A stretch of DNA of 63,957 bases from the NCBI GenBank assembly GCA_023715865.1, contig JAMBOW010000012.1:1-63957 (forward strand). Reading direction: 5' to 3'. Position numbers and translations under genes: made by a program. This document shows, one piece after another, positions 1 through 8,051 of the stretch (position 1 is the stretch's first letter; every line of letters begins with the position of its first letter). A model generated the notes under the pieces. The model was not told the origin of the DNA. It did not search any database and worked only from the letters and a program-made list of their open reading frames with translations. Source of the DNA: Neobacillus mesonae (lineage in GTDB: Bacteria; Bacillota; Bacilli; Paenibacillales; Paenibacillaceae).

Positions 1-19
1 TTTGTATCACAAATGCCTG

Positions 20-136
20 TTTGGTGGCGATAGCGGAGGGGTTCCACACGTACCCATCCCGAACACGACCGTTAAGCCCTCCAGCGCCGATGGTACTTGG
101 ACCGCAGGGTCCTGGGAGAGTAGGACGTTGCCAAGC
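20..136 (+). rRNA. rrf: 5S ribosomal RNA
   Basis: This stretch has the full 5S sequence pattern of Firmicutes: the start TTTGGTGGCGA, the central CCCATCCCGAACACG block, and the end GGACGTTGCCAAGC that pairs with the start. It is about 117 nt, the usual length. Only 19 nt of 23S-5S spacer are present before it, so the rest of the rRNA operon lies left of the window. A terminator follows directly. Ends are set by pairing of the two termini and may be off by one or two bases. Confidence 0.95.
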
Positions 137-141
137 AAAGA

Positions 142-175
142 ACCACTGTCGATATCGACGGTGGTTTTTATTTTG
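142..175 (+). terminator. rRNA operon terminator
   Basis: A 12 bp stem (ACCACTGTCGAT with ATCGACGGTGGT, one G-T pair) is followed by a T-rich run. It lies 5 nt after the 5S gene and ends the upstream rRNA operon. Confidence 0.85.
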
Positions 176-315
176 TCTTTTTTAAAATTGTGATAAGATT
201 TGGCTTGTGTTTAGTAACATTTTTGTTACGGATTAAGATAAACAAAAAGTTATAATAGAATAGAGTTCGAATAACATAGAGATCGTGTCACTTCGCAACA
301 AAGGGGGAATTTCGA

Positions 316-741
316 CTGCGTTACAGAATGCTATGTCTCTATGCCGTTCTATGCTTCGCTTTAATTCTTACTGCATGCAGCCAGGGAACTTCATGGGATT
401 CATATGAAGGTGCGGCGAATGTTGATAACTTTCCTGTGCCTAAAGAAGCAAATCGGATGGATCGAGCGACGAATAATCCGGAAATGGATTATATACAATA
501 CTCATTGCCTGGTGTAGGTAAAAACACCGAAATCCCAGAGAAATATATAGATACAATTATAGATTGGGGTTGGGTAGAGGATGTAGCAAGCGAAGAGGCC
601 ACTACTTCAGAGCCTGCACCTCGTATCTTTATTAAGGACAACACGAGAGTACATTTATCTCTCCATAATGGATATCTGACTGTATTAGTCCCGACTCAGG
701 ATCCATCGATCATTAAGCCAAAAACAGTGGACAGTAACTAG
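316..741 (+). CDS. small lipoprotein of unknown function
   Basis: A secreted lipoprotein of about 137-141 residues. The N-terminus is a lipoprotein signal peptide: a hydrophobic stretch followed by the lipobox LTAC, so the cysteine would be lipidated and the protein held on the outer face of the membrane. The mature part is acidic, has no cysteine pairs or repeats, and I recognise no domain. The only ATG in frame (328) lies 20 nt from the good ribosome-binding site AAGGGGG (301-307). A CTG codon at 316 is 8 nt from it and adds Arg-Tyr-Arg before the hydrophobic core, so I prefer the CTG start; ATG 328 is the conservative alternative. It stands alone between the rRNA operon and its own terminator. 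Confidence 0.6.
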   Translation: MRYRMLCLYAVLCFALILTACSQGTSWDSYEGAANVDNFPVPKEANRMDRATNNPEMDYIQYSLPGVGKNTEIPEKYIDTIIDWGWVEDVASEEATTSEPAPRIFIKDNTRVHLSLHNGYLTVLVPTQDPSIIKPKTVDSN

Positions 742-768
742 ACCTTCACAGGAGTGAAGGTCTTTTTT
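741..768 (+). terminator. terminator of the lipoprotein gene
   Basis: A 9 bp perfect stem (GACCTTCAC with GTGAAGGTC), 4 nt loop and a run of six T. It begins in the stop codon of the lipoprotein gene. Confidence 0.9.
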
Positions 769-852
769 AATGTTAGTGGTAGTACAGTCTTCAATTGGAG
801 TGGCACTCATTATACTAGAAGCAAGTTGTACAGGTAATTTTAAAAGTAAGAG

Positions 853-1374
853 CTACTGTATATAGTAGGCAATCTCTCGATCTGTGATTTTCAGCAGTCC
901 ATCCTTTCTTTCTCTCAAAAGCCAGACGATACAGAACAGACGAGGAGCTAACAGCCACAGGTGCCAAAATATTAAGTTCATTGAAAAAGAAGGAGGAGCA
1001 GCCATAATAAAAATAAGTATAAAGACGAGTCCAATCCATGTCATATGTAAATGAATACGACTGAAAAATTGATAGGTAATATGTTGGTTGGGCATGAGTC
1101 CAATCCAAGGTGTTTTCCAAGACAAGCGCCATCGGTTCAGATGTCGGTTAGTAAGAAGAAGAATAGAGCGAGAAATCAAGTAATGCACCCATACCATAGC
1201 TATAAAAGATAATAGGAAGTAGAGTACTCCATACCATGTGAAGAACAATAAACTGGCAAGGAGCATAATCCATGTTAAACTCAAGTAACTAAGGACAACA
1301 GGCCGAGATACATAACTTTTACGGATAAGTCGGTATTGGTAATAAGTAGCCTGATCCCCGATAACTACGGACAT
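853..1374 (-). CDS. unknown multi-pass membrane protein
   Basis: I do not recognise this 173-residue protein. It has two blocks of hydrophobic segments, roughly residues 26-70 (two helices) and 108-155 (two helices), joined by a basic loop rich in Arg, Trp and His. The C-terminus is charged. A purine-rich site (AGAGGGGG in the coding direction) lies 11 nt before the ATG. It runs against its neighbours and occupies the place where Bacillus subtilis has xpaC and yaaN, to which it shows no resemblance. No downstream terminator of its own is evident. The long hydrophobic composition and the absence of any competing frame support it as real. Confidence 0.6.
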   Translation of the reverse strand: MSVVIGDQATYYQYRLIRKSYVSRPVVLSYLSLTWIMLLASLLFFTWYGVLYFLLSFIAMVWVHYLISRSILLLTNRHLNRWRLSWKTPWIGLMPNQHITYQFFSRIHLHMTWIGLVFILIFIMAAPPSFSMNLIFWHLWLLAPRLFCIVWLLRERKDGLLKITDREIAYYIQ

Positions 1375-1608
1375 TCCATTAATAACCCCCTCTACATTTT
1401 GAAAAACGACCTAACAACTCATATATTATAATTTATATCGGTATTTTGAGTGAGAAAATTTAAATGTTATACAGAAATAGGTACAGACACCTAGGCGGGT
1501 TAGGTTGAATAGCATAAGGTAAGGAATTAAAGTAGAGTTTCACTATGAAAAGGTTTAAAATAGTAGAAACTGTACCATACTGATAGGAAAAGGAATAGAG
1601 GTGATCGT

Positions 1609-1800
1609 ATGGAAACACAGCAAATGGAGCATACTTGCATTGTTTGTGAACAGCGGAAAAAGGAAGGCATTTTTATTGTATCGGAGTTTATTTGCACGGA
1701 TTGTGAAACGGAAATGGTCCACACGGATGCTCAGGATGCGAAATATCCATTCTTTATTCATCAACTGAAGCAAATTTGGCTGCATCAAAATAATGTATAA
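1609..1800 (+). CDS. gin: anti-sigma-G factor Gin
   Basis: This 63-residue zinc-ribbon protein matches Gin (CsfB). In Bacillus it binds sigma-G and blocks its activity until forespore engulfment is complete, and it also acts on sigma-E. Two CxxC pairs (C10/C13 and C29/C32) are spaced as in Gin and should hold one zinc. AGAGGTGATCGT gives a ribosome-binding site just before the ATG. The position after an rRNA operon and before yaaO-tmk is the same as csfB in Bacillus subtilis. It is monocistronic, with a terminator 30 nt downstream. Confidence 0.88.
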   Translation: METQQMEHTCIVCEQRKKEGIFIVSEFICTDCETEMVHTDAQDAKYPFFIHQLKQIWLHQNNV

Positions 1801-1830
1801 TATAGAGGCATTTTCTCATGAAATTTATTT

Positions 1831-1861
1831 AAAGGTCTGAGGAAGGCCTTTTTGTTTTTTT
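1831..1861 (+). terminator. terminator after gin
   Basis: An 8 bp stem starting AAAGGTCT and closing AGGCCTTT (two G-T pairs) with a 5 nt loop, followed by a long T run. Confidence 0.8.
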
Positions 1862-1960
1862 GTAGATGAGTTAAAGAAAAGAACATGGATAACTGATATA
1901 ATATTGATTTAAAATGTTCTACAATGAAAGTCTAATTTCATACGAAAGGTTTCATGGTAT

Positions 1961-3457
1961 ATGAGGAACGAGAAACACATAGCACCTTTATACGAGGCAC
2001 TGCTTCAATATAAATCATCCCATCAGCGAACCTTTCATGTACCAGGACATAAAAACGGACAAGCCTATGCCAACTCTGACCACAGACAACTATTACAAGA
2101 GGTAATGAGCATCGATGTGACCGAAATATCAGGCACCGATGACCTGCATCATCCGGAAGGTGCCATCCGTGAAGCTCAACTGCTTGCTGCAGACTGTTTT
2201 GGGGCTGAAGATAGCTATTGGCTCGTAGGGGGCAGTACGTCTGGAAATATCGCCTTACTTCTTACGGTATGTACAGAACCCGGTGATATTATACTTGTTC
2301 AGCGAAATGTTCATAAGTCAGTATTACACGGTTTAATGCTGGCTGGTGCTAGGGCTGTATTCCTGTCACCCCAAATCGACAATCTCAGCGGGCTGGCTAC
2401 GGCGCCTTCAGTGGAAGCTGTTGCGGCAGCGCTAACTGCTTATCCTGAGGCAAAAGGTGTATTAGTCACAATGCCGAATTATTATGGGATGGGATTTAAT
2501 CTCGCAGAGATTGCGGTTACTTGTCATAAAGCAGGCGTCCCGCTTCTTGTTGATGAAGCGCATGGGGCACATTATGGATTGCATCCTGAAATACCGGATT
2601 CCGCATTGTCAGCAGGAGCGGATGGAGTAGTTCAATCTACACATAAGATGCTGACTGCAATGACAATGGGAGCTATGCTTCACGTACAAGGACCGCTCAT
2701 TGACCGGGATTTGCTCAAACAGCGATTATCTATGATCCAGAGCTCAAGTCCATCCTACCCCCTTATGGCATCACTTGATCTGGCGCGCCAACACCTGCAT
2801 GTGCATGGCGCAAATGCCTTTACGGCTGGCCTGGCTGCTGTAAACAAGGTTAAGCGCGGCATCGACGATCTGCCGCGTTACGGAGTGCTGCAGCCTGCAG
2901 AGAAGGCAACAGCAGGATATACCGCTCAGGATCCATTCAAGCTTGTCATATATGACAAGATAGGCAGCCTGAGCGGTTATGAGCTGCAGCGCGAGCTTGA
3001 AGCCCGCGGCTGCGTGCCGGAGATGAGCGACGAGCGATACGTCGTTCTCTTGTTTAGTCTGGGCTCCTCAGAGGAGGATGCTATGCACCTTTTAGATGCC
3101 CTTATGCATATATCGTTAGAGAGGGAGCCCAGAAAGAAAGGTACACTTTCAGTAATTGACAACAATCATGTTTCCACGTGGAACATTTTGCAATCTGCTG
3201 TCTACTCATGTCCTATTCCTTTCAGCATGCGCAAAATTGCGAAAGAGGAGACAGAGTCGATTCCTATAGCGGAGTGTGGTGGCCGGAGGGCAGCTGAAAT
3301 GGTTATTCCCTACCCGCCAGGGATCCCAATTTTATATCCTGGAGAGCTCATTGACGAAGCGATGCAGAAACGGCTGACAGAATTACGGAATGCAGGAGCC
3401 AAATGCCATGGTACAGTCGATTCAGGACTTAACAAACTGTTGGTTTTTAAAATTTAG
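1961..3457 (+). CDS. yaaO: Orn/Lys/Arg decarboxylase family protein
   Basis: A fold-type I PLP enzyme of the ornithine/lysine/arginine decarboxylase family (YaaO/SpeA type, 498 residues), expected to release CO2 from a basic amino acid and so feed polyamine synthesis. Visible motifs are FHVPGHK (25-31), GGSTSGN (90-96, PLP phosphate), DEAHGAHYG (198-206, the Asp and His that contact the PLP ring) and STHK with Lys229 as the Schiff-base lysine. The C-terminal domain (about 380-498) is the usual small domain with PYPPGIP. Substrate cannot be read from the sequence. It precedes tmk as in Bacillus. A GC-rich patch around 2850-3020 is the only compositional oddity. Confidence 0.88.
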   Translation: MRNEKHIAPLYEALLQYKSSHQRTFHVPGHKNGQAYANSDHRQLLQEVMSIDVTEISGTDDLHHPEGAIREAQLLAADCFGAEDSYWLVGGSTSGNIALLLTVCTEPGDIILVQRNVHKSVLHGLMLAGARAVFLSPQIDNLSGLATAPSVEAVAAALTAYPEAKGVLVTMPNYYGMGFNLAEIAVTCHKAGVPLLVDEAHGAHYGLHPEIPDSALSAGADGVVQSTHKMLTAMTMGAMLHVQGPLIDRDLLKQRLSMIQSSSPSYPLMASLDLARQHLHVHGANAFTAGLAAVNKVKRGIDDLPRYGVLQPAEKATAGYTAQDPFKLVIYDKIGSLSGYELQRELEARGCVPEMSDERYVVLLFSLGSSEEDAMHLLDALMHISLEREPRKKGTLSVIDNNHVSTWNILQSAVYSCPIPFSMRKIAKEETESIPIAECGGRRAAEMVIPYPPGIPILYPGELIDEAMQKRLTELRNAGAKCHGTVDSGLNKLLVFKI

Positions 3458-3597
3458 AAAAGATCCGACCGATATGGTTTATATGAAGCTTTTCCTGGTG
3501 TCATAGGATTGGTTAAATACATTGTAAGTGGAATTCCATACTTGGTTTTGTTGCAATAGGAATAGTAGTCAAGAATGTCGTTTAGGAGAGATATAAG

Positions 3598-4239
3598 TTG
3601 CTAAAAGGAAAGTTTATTACCTTTGAGGGTGGAGAGGGATCAGGTAAAACAACCATGATTACAAAGATCTCCGATTATCTTGAGGATAAGAATATCCCTT
3701 ATATGATTACACGCGAGCCTGGCGGAATAGATATTGCAGAAAAAATCAGATCGATTATTTTAAATCCTGAGCATACTACGATGGACGCTCGTACTGAAGC
3801 ACTGCTTTACGCTGCAGCCCGTAGACAGCACCTGGCTGAGAAAGTAATACCAGCTTTGGAGAAGGGTGTCATGGTATTATCCGATCGGTTTGTAGACAGC
3901 AGCCTAGCCTATCAAGGATATGCCAGAGGAATTGGAATGGATGAGATTCGTTCCATTAATGAGTTTGCCACTGTGGGTATCAATCCCGAAATGACCCTTT
4001 ACTTCGACATTACCCCAGAGCAGGGTCTTGCTCGTATTGCAGCAAATGGTGGACGTGAGGTTAACCGGCTTGATATGGAGAACCTGTCGTTTCACAATAA
4101 GGTAAGAGAGGGATATCTTCTTTTAGCCAAAAATGAACCTGAACGAATTAAAATTATTGATGCATCTCTGTCGCAAGAAGAAGTATTTTGTAGTTTAATT
4201 GCGAAGCTGGAGTGTGTATTAAAGGATTTTTCAGGGTAA
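3598..4239 (+). CDS. tmk: thymidylate kinase
   Basis: Phosphorylates dTMP to dTDP with ATP, an essential step of dTTP synthesis. The 213 residues include the P-loop GGEGSGKTT (11-19, Lys17), the DR(F/Y) motif with DSSLAYQG near residue 100 that binds dTMP, and REPGG near residue 41. The start is TTG at 3598, with TTAGGAGAG 8 nt upstream; the N-terminus MLKGKFITFEG then aligns with the family. It opens the tmk-darA-yaaR-holB block that in Bacillus is co-transcribed. Confidence 0.96.
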   Translation: MLKGKFITFEGGEGSGKTTMITKISDYLEDKNIPYMITREPGGIDIAEKIRSIILNPEHTTMDARTEALLYAAARRQHLAEKVIPALEKGVMVLSDRFVDSSLAYQGYARGIGMDEIRSINEFATVGINPEMTLYFDITPEQGLARIAANGGREVNRLDMENLSFHNKVREGYLLLAKNEPERIKIIDASLSQEEVFCSLIAKLECVLKDFSG

Positions 4240-4355
4240 ATGTCTAATTAAACAAGAGGTAAAATTCAAACCTTTTATTATTCTAAATGATTTCTCATAA
4301 ATAATGGGGCAGGAATGCCAAGATGACAGGACTAATCTGAAGGAGGCGTTTTAAG

Positions 4356-4685
4356 ATGAAACTGATTGTAGCGATTATACAGGATAAGGACAGCAATCGT
4401 CTTTCAAGCGCATTGGTAAAGGCTAATTTCCGTGCAACCAAACTGGCGAGTACAGGTGGATTCTTGAAGGCAGGGAATACTACATTTATGATCGGGGTAG
4501 ATGACAGCCAGGTGGAATCCGTTATGAACGTCATCCGAAGCAGCTGTAAGGTGAGAGAACAGCTAGTGACTCCGGTTACTCCTATGAGCGGAACAACAGA
4601 CTCCTATCTGCCGCTTCCTGTAGAGGTACAAGTAGGAGGGGCTACAGTTTTCGTACTGCCAGTTGACCGATTTGAGCATTTCTAA
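4356..4685 (+). CDS. darA: c-di-AMP receptor DarA (PII-like)
   Basis: A 109-residue protein of the cyclic-di-AMP receptor family (YaaQ, also called DarA or PstA), a PII-like trimer that binds c-di-AMP at subunit interfaces. The start MKLIVAIIQDKD, the FRATKLASTGGFL segment (about 26-38) with the TGGF nucleotide-binding turn, and the GNTTFMIGV strand are all characteristic. AAGGAGG precedes the ATG. The downstream partner is unknown in the family. It stands out here because a c-di-AMP riboswitch (yabE) and a possible c-di-AMP-controlled potassium transporter (ktrB) are in the same window. Confidence 0.92.
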   Translation: MKLIVAIIQDKDSNRLSSALVKANFRATKLASTGGFLKAGNTTFMIGVDDSQVESVMNVIRSSCKVREQLVTPVTPMSGTTDSYLPLPVEVQVGGATVFVLPVDRFEHF

Positions 4686-4719
4686 GCGCAGTTCTTTGTA
4701 ACAGAAAGCAGGGATACTT

Positions 4720-5163
4720 GTGAAAATCAATCCAGGATTCAGGCCTCTTCAGAGCGGAATAAGTTCCACCGAAAACTCTACCAAGCCTGTTCAAAATAAA
4801 GGTTTTGCAGATATGATGCAGCATCAGGGAGAACGCGCTTCTCAAGCAGAGCTTACTCGAAGATTGAATGAAGTTCAGCTTCAAGGCGATCGGTTGGCAA
4901 GATCAATGACCATTCGGGAGCTCAAAGCTTACAAGCAGCTAGTAAAGCGTTTTTTGGATGATACGGTAAGGCGCGGCATAGCAACGAAGCAGACCAAGGG
5001 CTGGGACCGCCGCGGGCGCGGCAAACGCTATTTACTGCTCGATGAAGTGGATACAGCATTGGTTTCTATGGCTGACGAGCTGCTGCAGAGCGAGCAAGGG
5101 AAGATTGAATTACTGCAGAAAATTGGCGAAATCCGCGGAATGCTGATAAATCTCAGTTTCTAG
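4720..5163 (+). CDS. yaaR: YaaR, DUF327 family protein
   Basis: A 147-residue cytoplasmic protein of the YaaR (DUF327) family, whose function is unknown. It is mostly charged helix, with a conserved basic block around residues 82-104 that includes KGWDRRGRGKRYLL followed by DEVDTAL. The start is GTG at 4720, 34 nt after darA, with AGCAGGG upstream. Constant position between darA and holB suggests co-transcription. A strong terminator follows, which separates it from holB here. Confidence 0.87.
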   Translation: MKINPGFRPLQSGISSTENSTKPVQNKGFADMMQHQGERASQAELTRRLNEVQLQGDRLARSMTIRELKAYKQLVKRFLDDTVRRGIATKQTKGWDRRGRGKRYLLLDEVDTALVSMADELLQSEQGKIELLQKIGEIRGMLINLSF

Positions 5164-5197
5164 AATGCTGCGCAAGGACAAAGTATTAATAAATATA

Positions 5198-5232
5198 AGA
5201 CAAATGATTTTCATAATCATTTGTCTTTTTTT
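5198..5232 (+). terminator. terminator after yaaR
   Basis: A perfect 12 bp stem (AGACAAATGATT with AATCATTTGTCT), loop TTCAT, and a run of seven T. It lies in the 324-base gap between yaaR and holB. Confidence 0.92.
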
Positions 5233-5377
5233 ATAAGATAATAAAGATTGAATGCGCCTCTATTAACAAAAATGATGACAAATGCTGCACTTCTCCATCT
5301 GCTGAGCAGCCATTTCTCAATGATTTAATTGGAAAATGTTTTTTTATGAATACTAAAATTAAAAATGTTGCCTAACA

Positions 5378-5386
5378 TGATATAAT
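5378..5386 (+). promoter_or_regulatory. sigma-A promoter of holB (extended -10)
   Basis: TGATATAAT at 5378-5386 is a perfect extended -10 element. The -35 is weak (TTAAAA at 5359-5364, 16 nt spacer). It lies about 100 nt before holB. The rest of the 5233-5487 gap is AT-rich, with a small inverted repeat ATACTC/GAGTAT at about 5412-5437 in the leader. I see nothing else there. Confidence 0.65.
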
Positions 5387-5487
5387 AGGATTTAGATGAT
5401 ATTAATATCTCATACTCCAAAGCCAGGAGTTGAGTATCATTGGTGAAGTTCTACACCGCAGCAGCTTTATAGATTTGGGAGGAACTC

Positions 5488-6462
5488 ATGTCATTTCGTG
5501 AAATTTTGGGGCAAGATACAGCAAAACAAATGCTGCAGGGTGGGTTGCGTAGAAATGCGATCAGTCATGCTTATTTATTCAATGGTCCATCAGGCAGCGG
5601 TCAACGTCAGATGGCTACCGCCTTTGCCCAATCTATTTTTTGTACTCGGAATACGGAGGATGCCTGTGGTGAATGTTTGGAATGCCGCAAAGTAGAGCAC
5701 GGTAATCATCCGGACCTCCACTATGTGGAACCTGAGGGCGCAAGCCTGAAAATAGACCAGATTCGCGATTTGCAAAAAATATTTGCCTATCGGTCGGGAA
5801 ATCAGAACCCTAAGATTTACATTATAGATCAGGCTGATAAGATGACAGTCCAGGCTGCCAACAGTATGTTGAAGTTCCTGGAAGAGCCGCAGGTGCCTGC
5901 TGTTGGGATTTTGATTACGAGCAATAAAGGGGCCGTCCTCCCCACAATTTTATCTCGAGCACAGGAAATACCATTCAAGGCATTGAACCCTGAACTTGTT
6001 CAGGAAATGCTGCAGAAGGAAGGATACTCTCCTGCACTCGTACGTACCGCTTCCTATTTAAGCGCTGGAATTGATTCTTGTAAGAGTTTGCTTGATGAGA
6101 ATTGGTTTGCAGAAATTAGAAATGTAGTGTTACAATTAGGAAGAGAATCCCTGTCTAGGGGCGATATGGCGCTGATTTCTGCCCAGCAAAAGCTTTTTAA
6201 GACAGGACTTTCTGAGCATCTTGAACTTATGTTTGATCTTTTTCATTTATGGTTCAAGGACATGCTTTATGTTAATTACGGTAAGCAGGAGAACGTTGTT
6301 TTTATAGATCAACTCAATATACTCTCTACCATTGCTATGACTCGTACAACCGAACAGTGGGTGTCCTATATGGACTTGGCTGCCGAATGCAGAAAGAAAC
6401 TGCGGTATAATGTGAATGGTCAGCTATGTGTAGAACAATTTCTAATTGGATTGGCCGCTTGA
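5488..6462 (+). CDS. holB: DNA polymerase III delta-prime subunit
   Basis: Subunit of the clamp loader that places the beta clamp on DNA. The 324 residues show the AAA+ fold: a degenerate Walker A GPSGSGQRQ (33-41) that lacks the lysine, as expected for a non-ATPase delta-prime, a zinc module with C52, C60, C63 and C66, and the sensor-like SNKGAVLPTILSRAQ (SRC replaced by SRA). It is followed by the helical C-terminal domain. GGGAGG lies 6 nt before the ATG. ricT and yabA follow, as in Bacillus. Confidence 0.94.
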   Translation: MSFREILGQDTAKQMLQGGLRRNAISHAYLFNGPSGSGQRQMATAFAQSIFCTRNTEDACGECLECRKVEHGNHPDLHYVEPEGASLKIDQIRDLQKIFAYRSGNQNPKIYIIDQADKMTVQAANSMLKFLEEPQVPAVGILITSNKGAVLPTILSRAQEIPFKALNPELVQEMLQKEGYSPALVRTASYLSAGIDSCKSLLDENWFAEIRNVVLQLGRESLSRGDMALISAQQKLFKTGLSEHLELMFDLFHLWFKDMLYVNYGKQENVVFIDQLNILSTIAMTRTTEQWVSYMDLAAECRKKLRYNVNGQLCVEQFLIGLAA

Positions 6463-6605
6463 GATAAAATTGCATATTTTTATTGTCATGCGGGTACGGA
6501 CATCCATTCTATACCCTAGCATAGTCCTAACATGGTCGCTTTTCAATTGCAGCCCTGTCTTCAGGCTTCGATAGAGGTTTATTGGCATACAAGGGGGTTA
6601 ATTTT

Positions 6606-7406
6606 TTGTATAGTGTAGTCGGTGTCCGTTTCAAAAAAGCGGGCAAAATTTATTACTTTGATCCCCTCGATCTTCCTATTGAAAAGGATTCAAGCGTCAT
6701 TGTAGAGACAGCGAGAGGGATTGAGTACGGTAAAGTCGTTATCGGAAAAAAAGTTGTTGGCGAATCCGATGTTGTACTGCCGCTTAAGAAGGTGATTCGC
6801 ATTGCAGGCGAGACTGACGCCAATGTGGTGGAAGAAAATAAGCTTGCTGCAAGAGATGCATTTGGCACCTGTTTAAATAAAATCAAAGAGCATGGACTTA
6901 AAATGAAGCTCGTTGATGTGGAATTCACCTTTGACCGGAATAAAATTATATTTTATTTTACGGCAGAAGGACGAGTGGATTTTAGAGAACTGGTTAAGGA
7001 TTTGGCAAGTATTTTCCGGACACGGATTGAGCTCCGCCAAATTGGAGTTCGCGATGAAGCAAAAATGCTGGGTGGAATTGGTCCTTGTGGCCGTATACTC
7101 TGCTGCTCATCCTGGCTGGGAGACTTTGAACCGGTATCCATTAAGATGGCGAAGGATCAAAGCTTGTCGCTTAACCCAACGAAGATCTCCGGACTTTGCG
7201 GCAGACTTATGTGCTGCTTGAAATTTGAGCATGATAATTACGAGAGTGTCAAAGAAGAACTGCCGGCGGTAGGCAAGCTTGTCGTTACCTCCCTGGGCGA
7301 AGGCAAGGTTGTAGGTATTCACGCAGGCAATCGCACAGTTCATGTACAGTTGTTTGAGATAAACAAAGTAAAAGAGCTTTCATTGGATGACGTTGTCATC
7401 AAGTAA
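6606..7406 (+). CDS. ricT: RicT (YaaT), PSP1-domain Y-complex subunit
   Basis: RicT joins RicA (YmcA) and RicF (YlbF) in an Fe-S-containing complex that directs RNase Y processing and affects competence, biofilm and sporulation in Bacillus. The protein has a PSP1 domain with clustered cysteines: GPCGRILCCSSW and CGRLMCCLKFEH, in the middle third. I place the start at TTG 6606, 8 nt after AAGGGGG, because MYSVVGVRFKKAGKIYYFDP then matches the family N-terminus. A TTG at 6582 would add eight residues but has a poor binding site. 266 residues. Confidence 0.93.
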   Translation: MYSVVGVRFKKAGKIYYFDPLDLPIEKDSSVIVETARGIEYGKVVIGKKVVGESDVVLPLKKVIRIAGETDANVVEENKLAARDAFGTCLNKIKEHGLKMKLVDVEFTFDRNKIIFYFTAEGRVDFRELVKDLASIFRTRIELRQIGVRDEAKMLGGIGPCGRILCCSSWLGDFEPVSIKMAKDQSLSLNPTKISGLCGRLMCCLKFEHDNYESVKEELPAVGKLVVTSLGEGKVVGIHAGNRTVHVQLFEINKVKELSLDDVVIK

Positions 7407-7434
7407 CCATTATGTTTGCTTTCGGGGTGGGATC

Positions 7435-7806
7435 TTGGAGAAAAAATCAATTTTTGCACACATTCTTGAAATGGAAACACAAATGGGACAAATGCATAAT
7501 GACCTTGGCGAGTTGAAAATGATAGTAAAAGAGCTGCTCGAAGAAAATCAGCGTTTAACGCTGGAGAACGATCAGCTGCGTAAAGTGTTGAAGCGGGAGT
7601 CATCCCCTGAAACGCCAGCGCCAGCTCCCAAGATTCCTGTATTACATCCGGTTCCGGCAGCGGAGTCTACAGAGGATGTAGTCGGGGAAGGTTATGATAA
7701 TCTGGCGAGGTTGTACTACGAAGGTTTCCATATTTGTAACGTTTATTATGGTCATTTACGTACAGAAGGCGATTGTTTGTTCTGTCTGTCATTTTTGAAT
7801 AAGTAA
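7435..7806 (+). CDS. yabA: replication initiation control protein YabA
   Basis: YabA binds DnaA and the beta clamp DnaN and limits re-initiation of replication. The 123 residues show an N-terminal leucine-rich coiled coil (about 1-55), which tetramerises in Bacillus, a proline- and alanine-rich linker, and a C-terminal zinc domain, GYDNLARLYYEGFHICNVYYG then EGDCLFC. The start is TTG 7435 giving MEKKSIFAHI, in line with the family; longer in-frame extension to 7387 is not conserved. It lies 28 nt after ricT and ends at a strong terminator. Confidence 0.93.
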   Translation: MEKKSIFAHILEMETQMGQMHNDLGELKMIVKELLEENQRLTLENDQLRKVLKRESSPETPAPAPKIPVLHPVPAAESTEDVVGEGYDNLARLYYEGFHICNVYYGHLRTEGDCLFCLSFLNK

Positions 7807-7807
7807 C

Positions 7808-7840
7808 AAGCCGTAGGGATGCCCTACGGCTTTTCTTTTA
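7808..7840 (+). terminator. terminator after yabA
   Basis: A stem of about 10 bp (AGCCGTAGGG with CCCTACGGCT) with a tight loop, then TTCTTTT. It ends the holB-ricT-yabA unit. Confidence 0.92.
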
Positions 7841-8051
7841 AGTTTGGTTGTATTGGCGAACAAGCCGGAGCCAAGCGAGGGTAGTCGTCATAATTTGCAG
7901 ATGAGACAAAAAATGAGTCATCATAATACGTAGTAAGCACGTAGTGGAATTTTTGGATGGTGAATGACTTTTGCGTAAGCAACTGGAGAGAGCCAGTCAA
8001 AAATGGAGCGTTAAAATGGAACGCTAATAATATTGTAGGGCAGGTAATGAA

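Noticed and set aside
2..193. Open frame through the 5S rRNA gene
   Set aside because: It is rRNA and terminator sequence, not coding.
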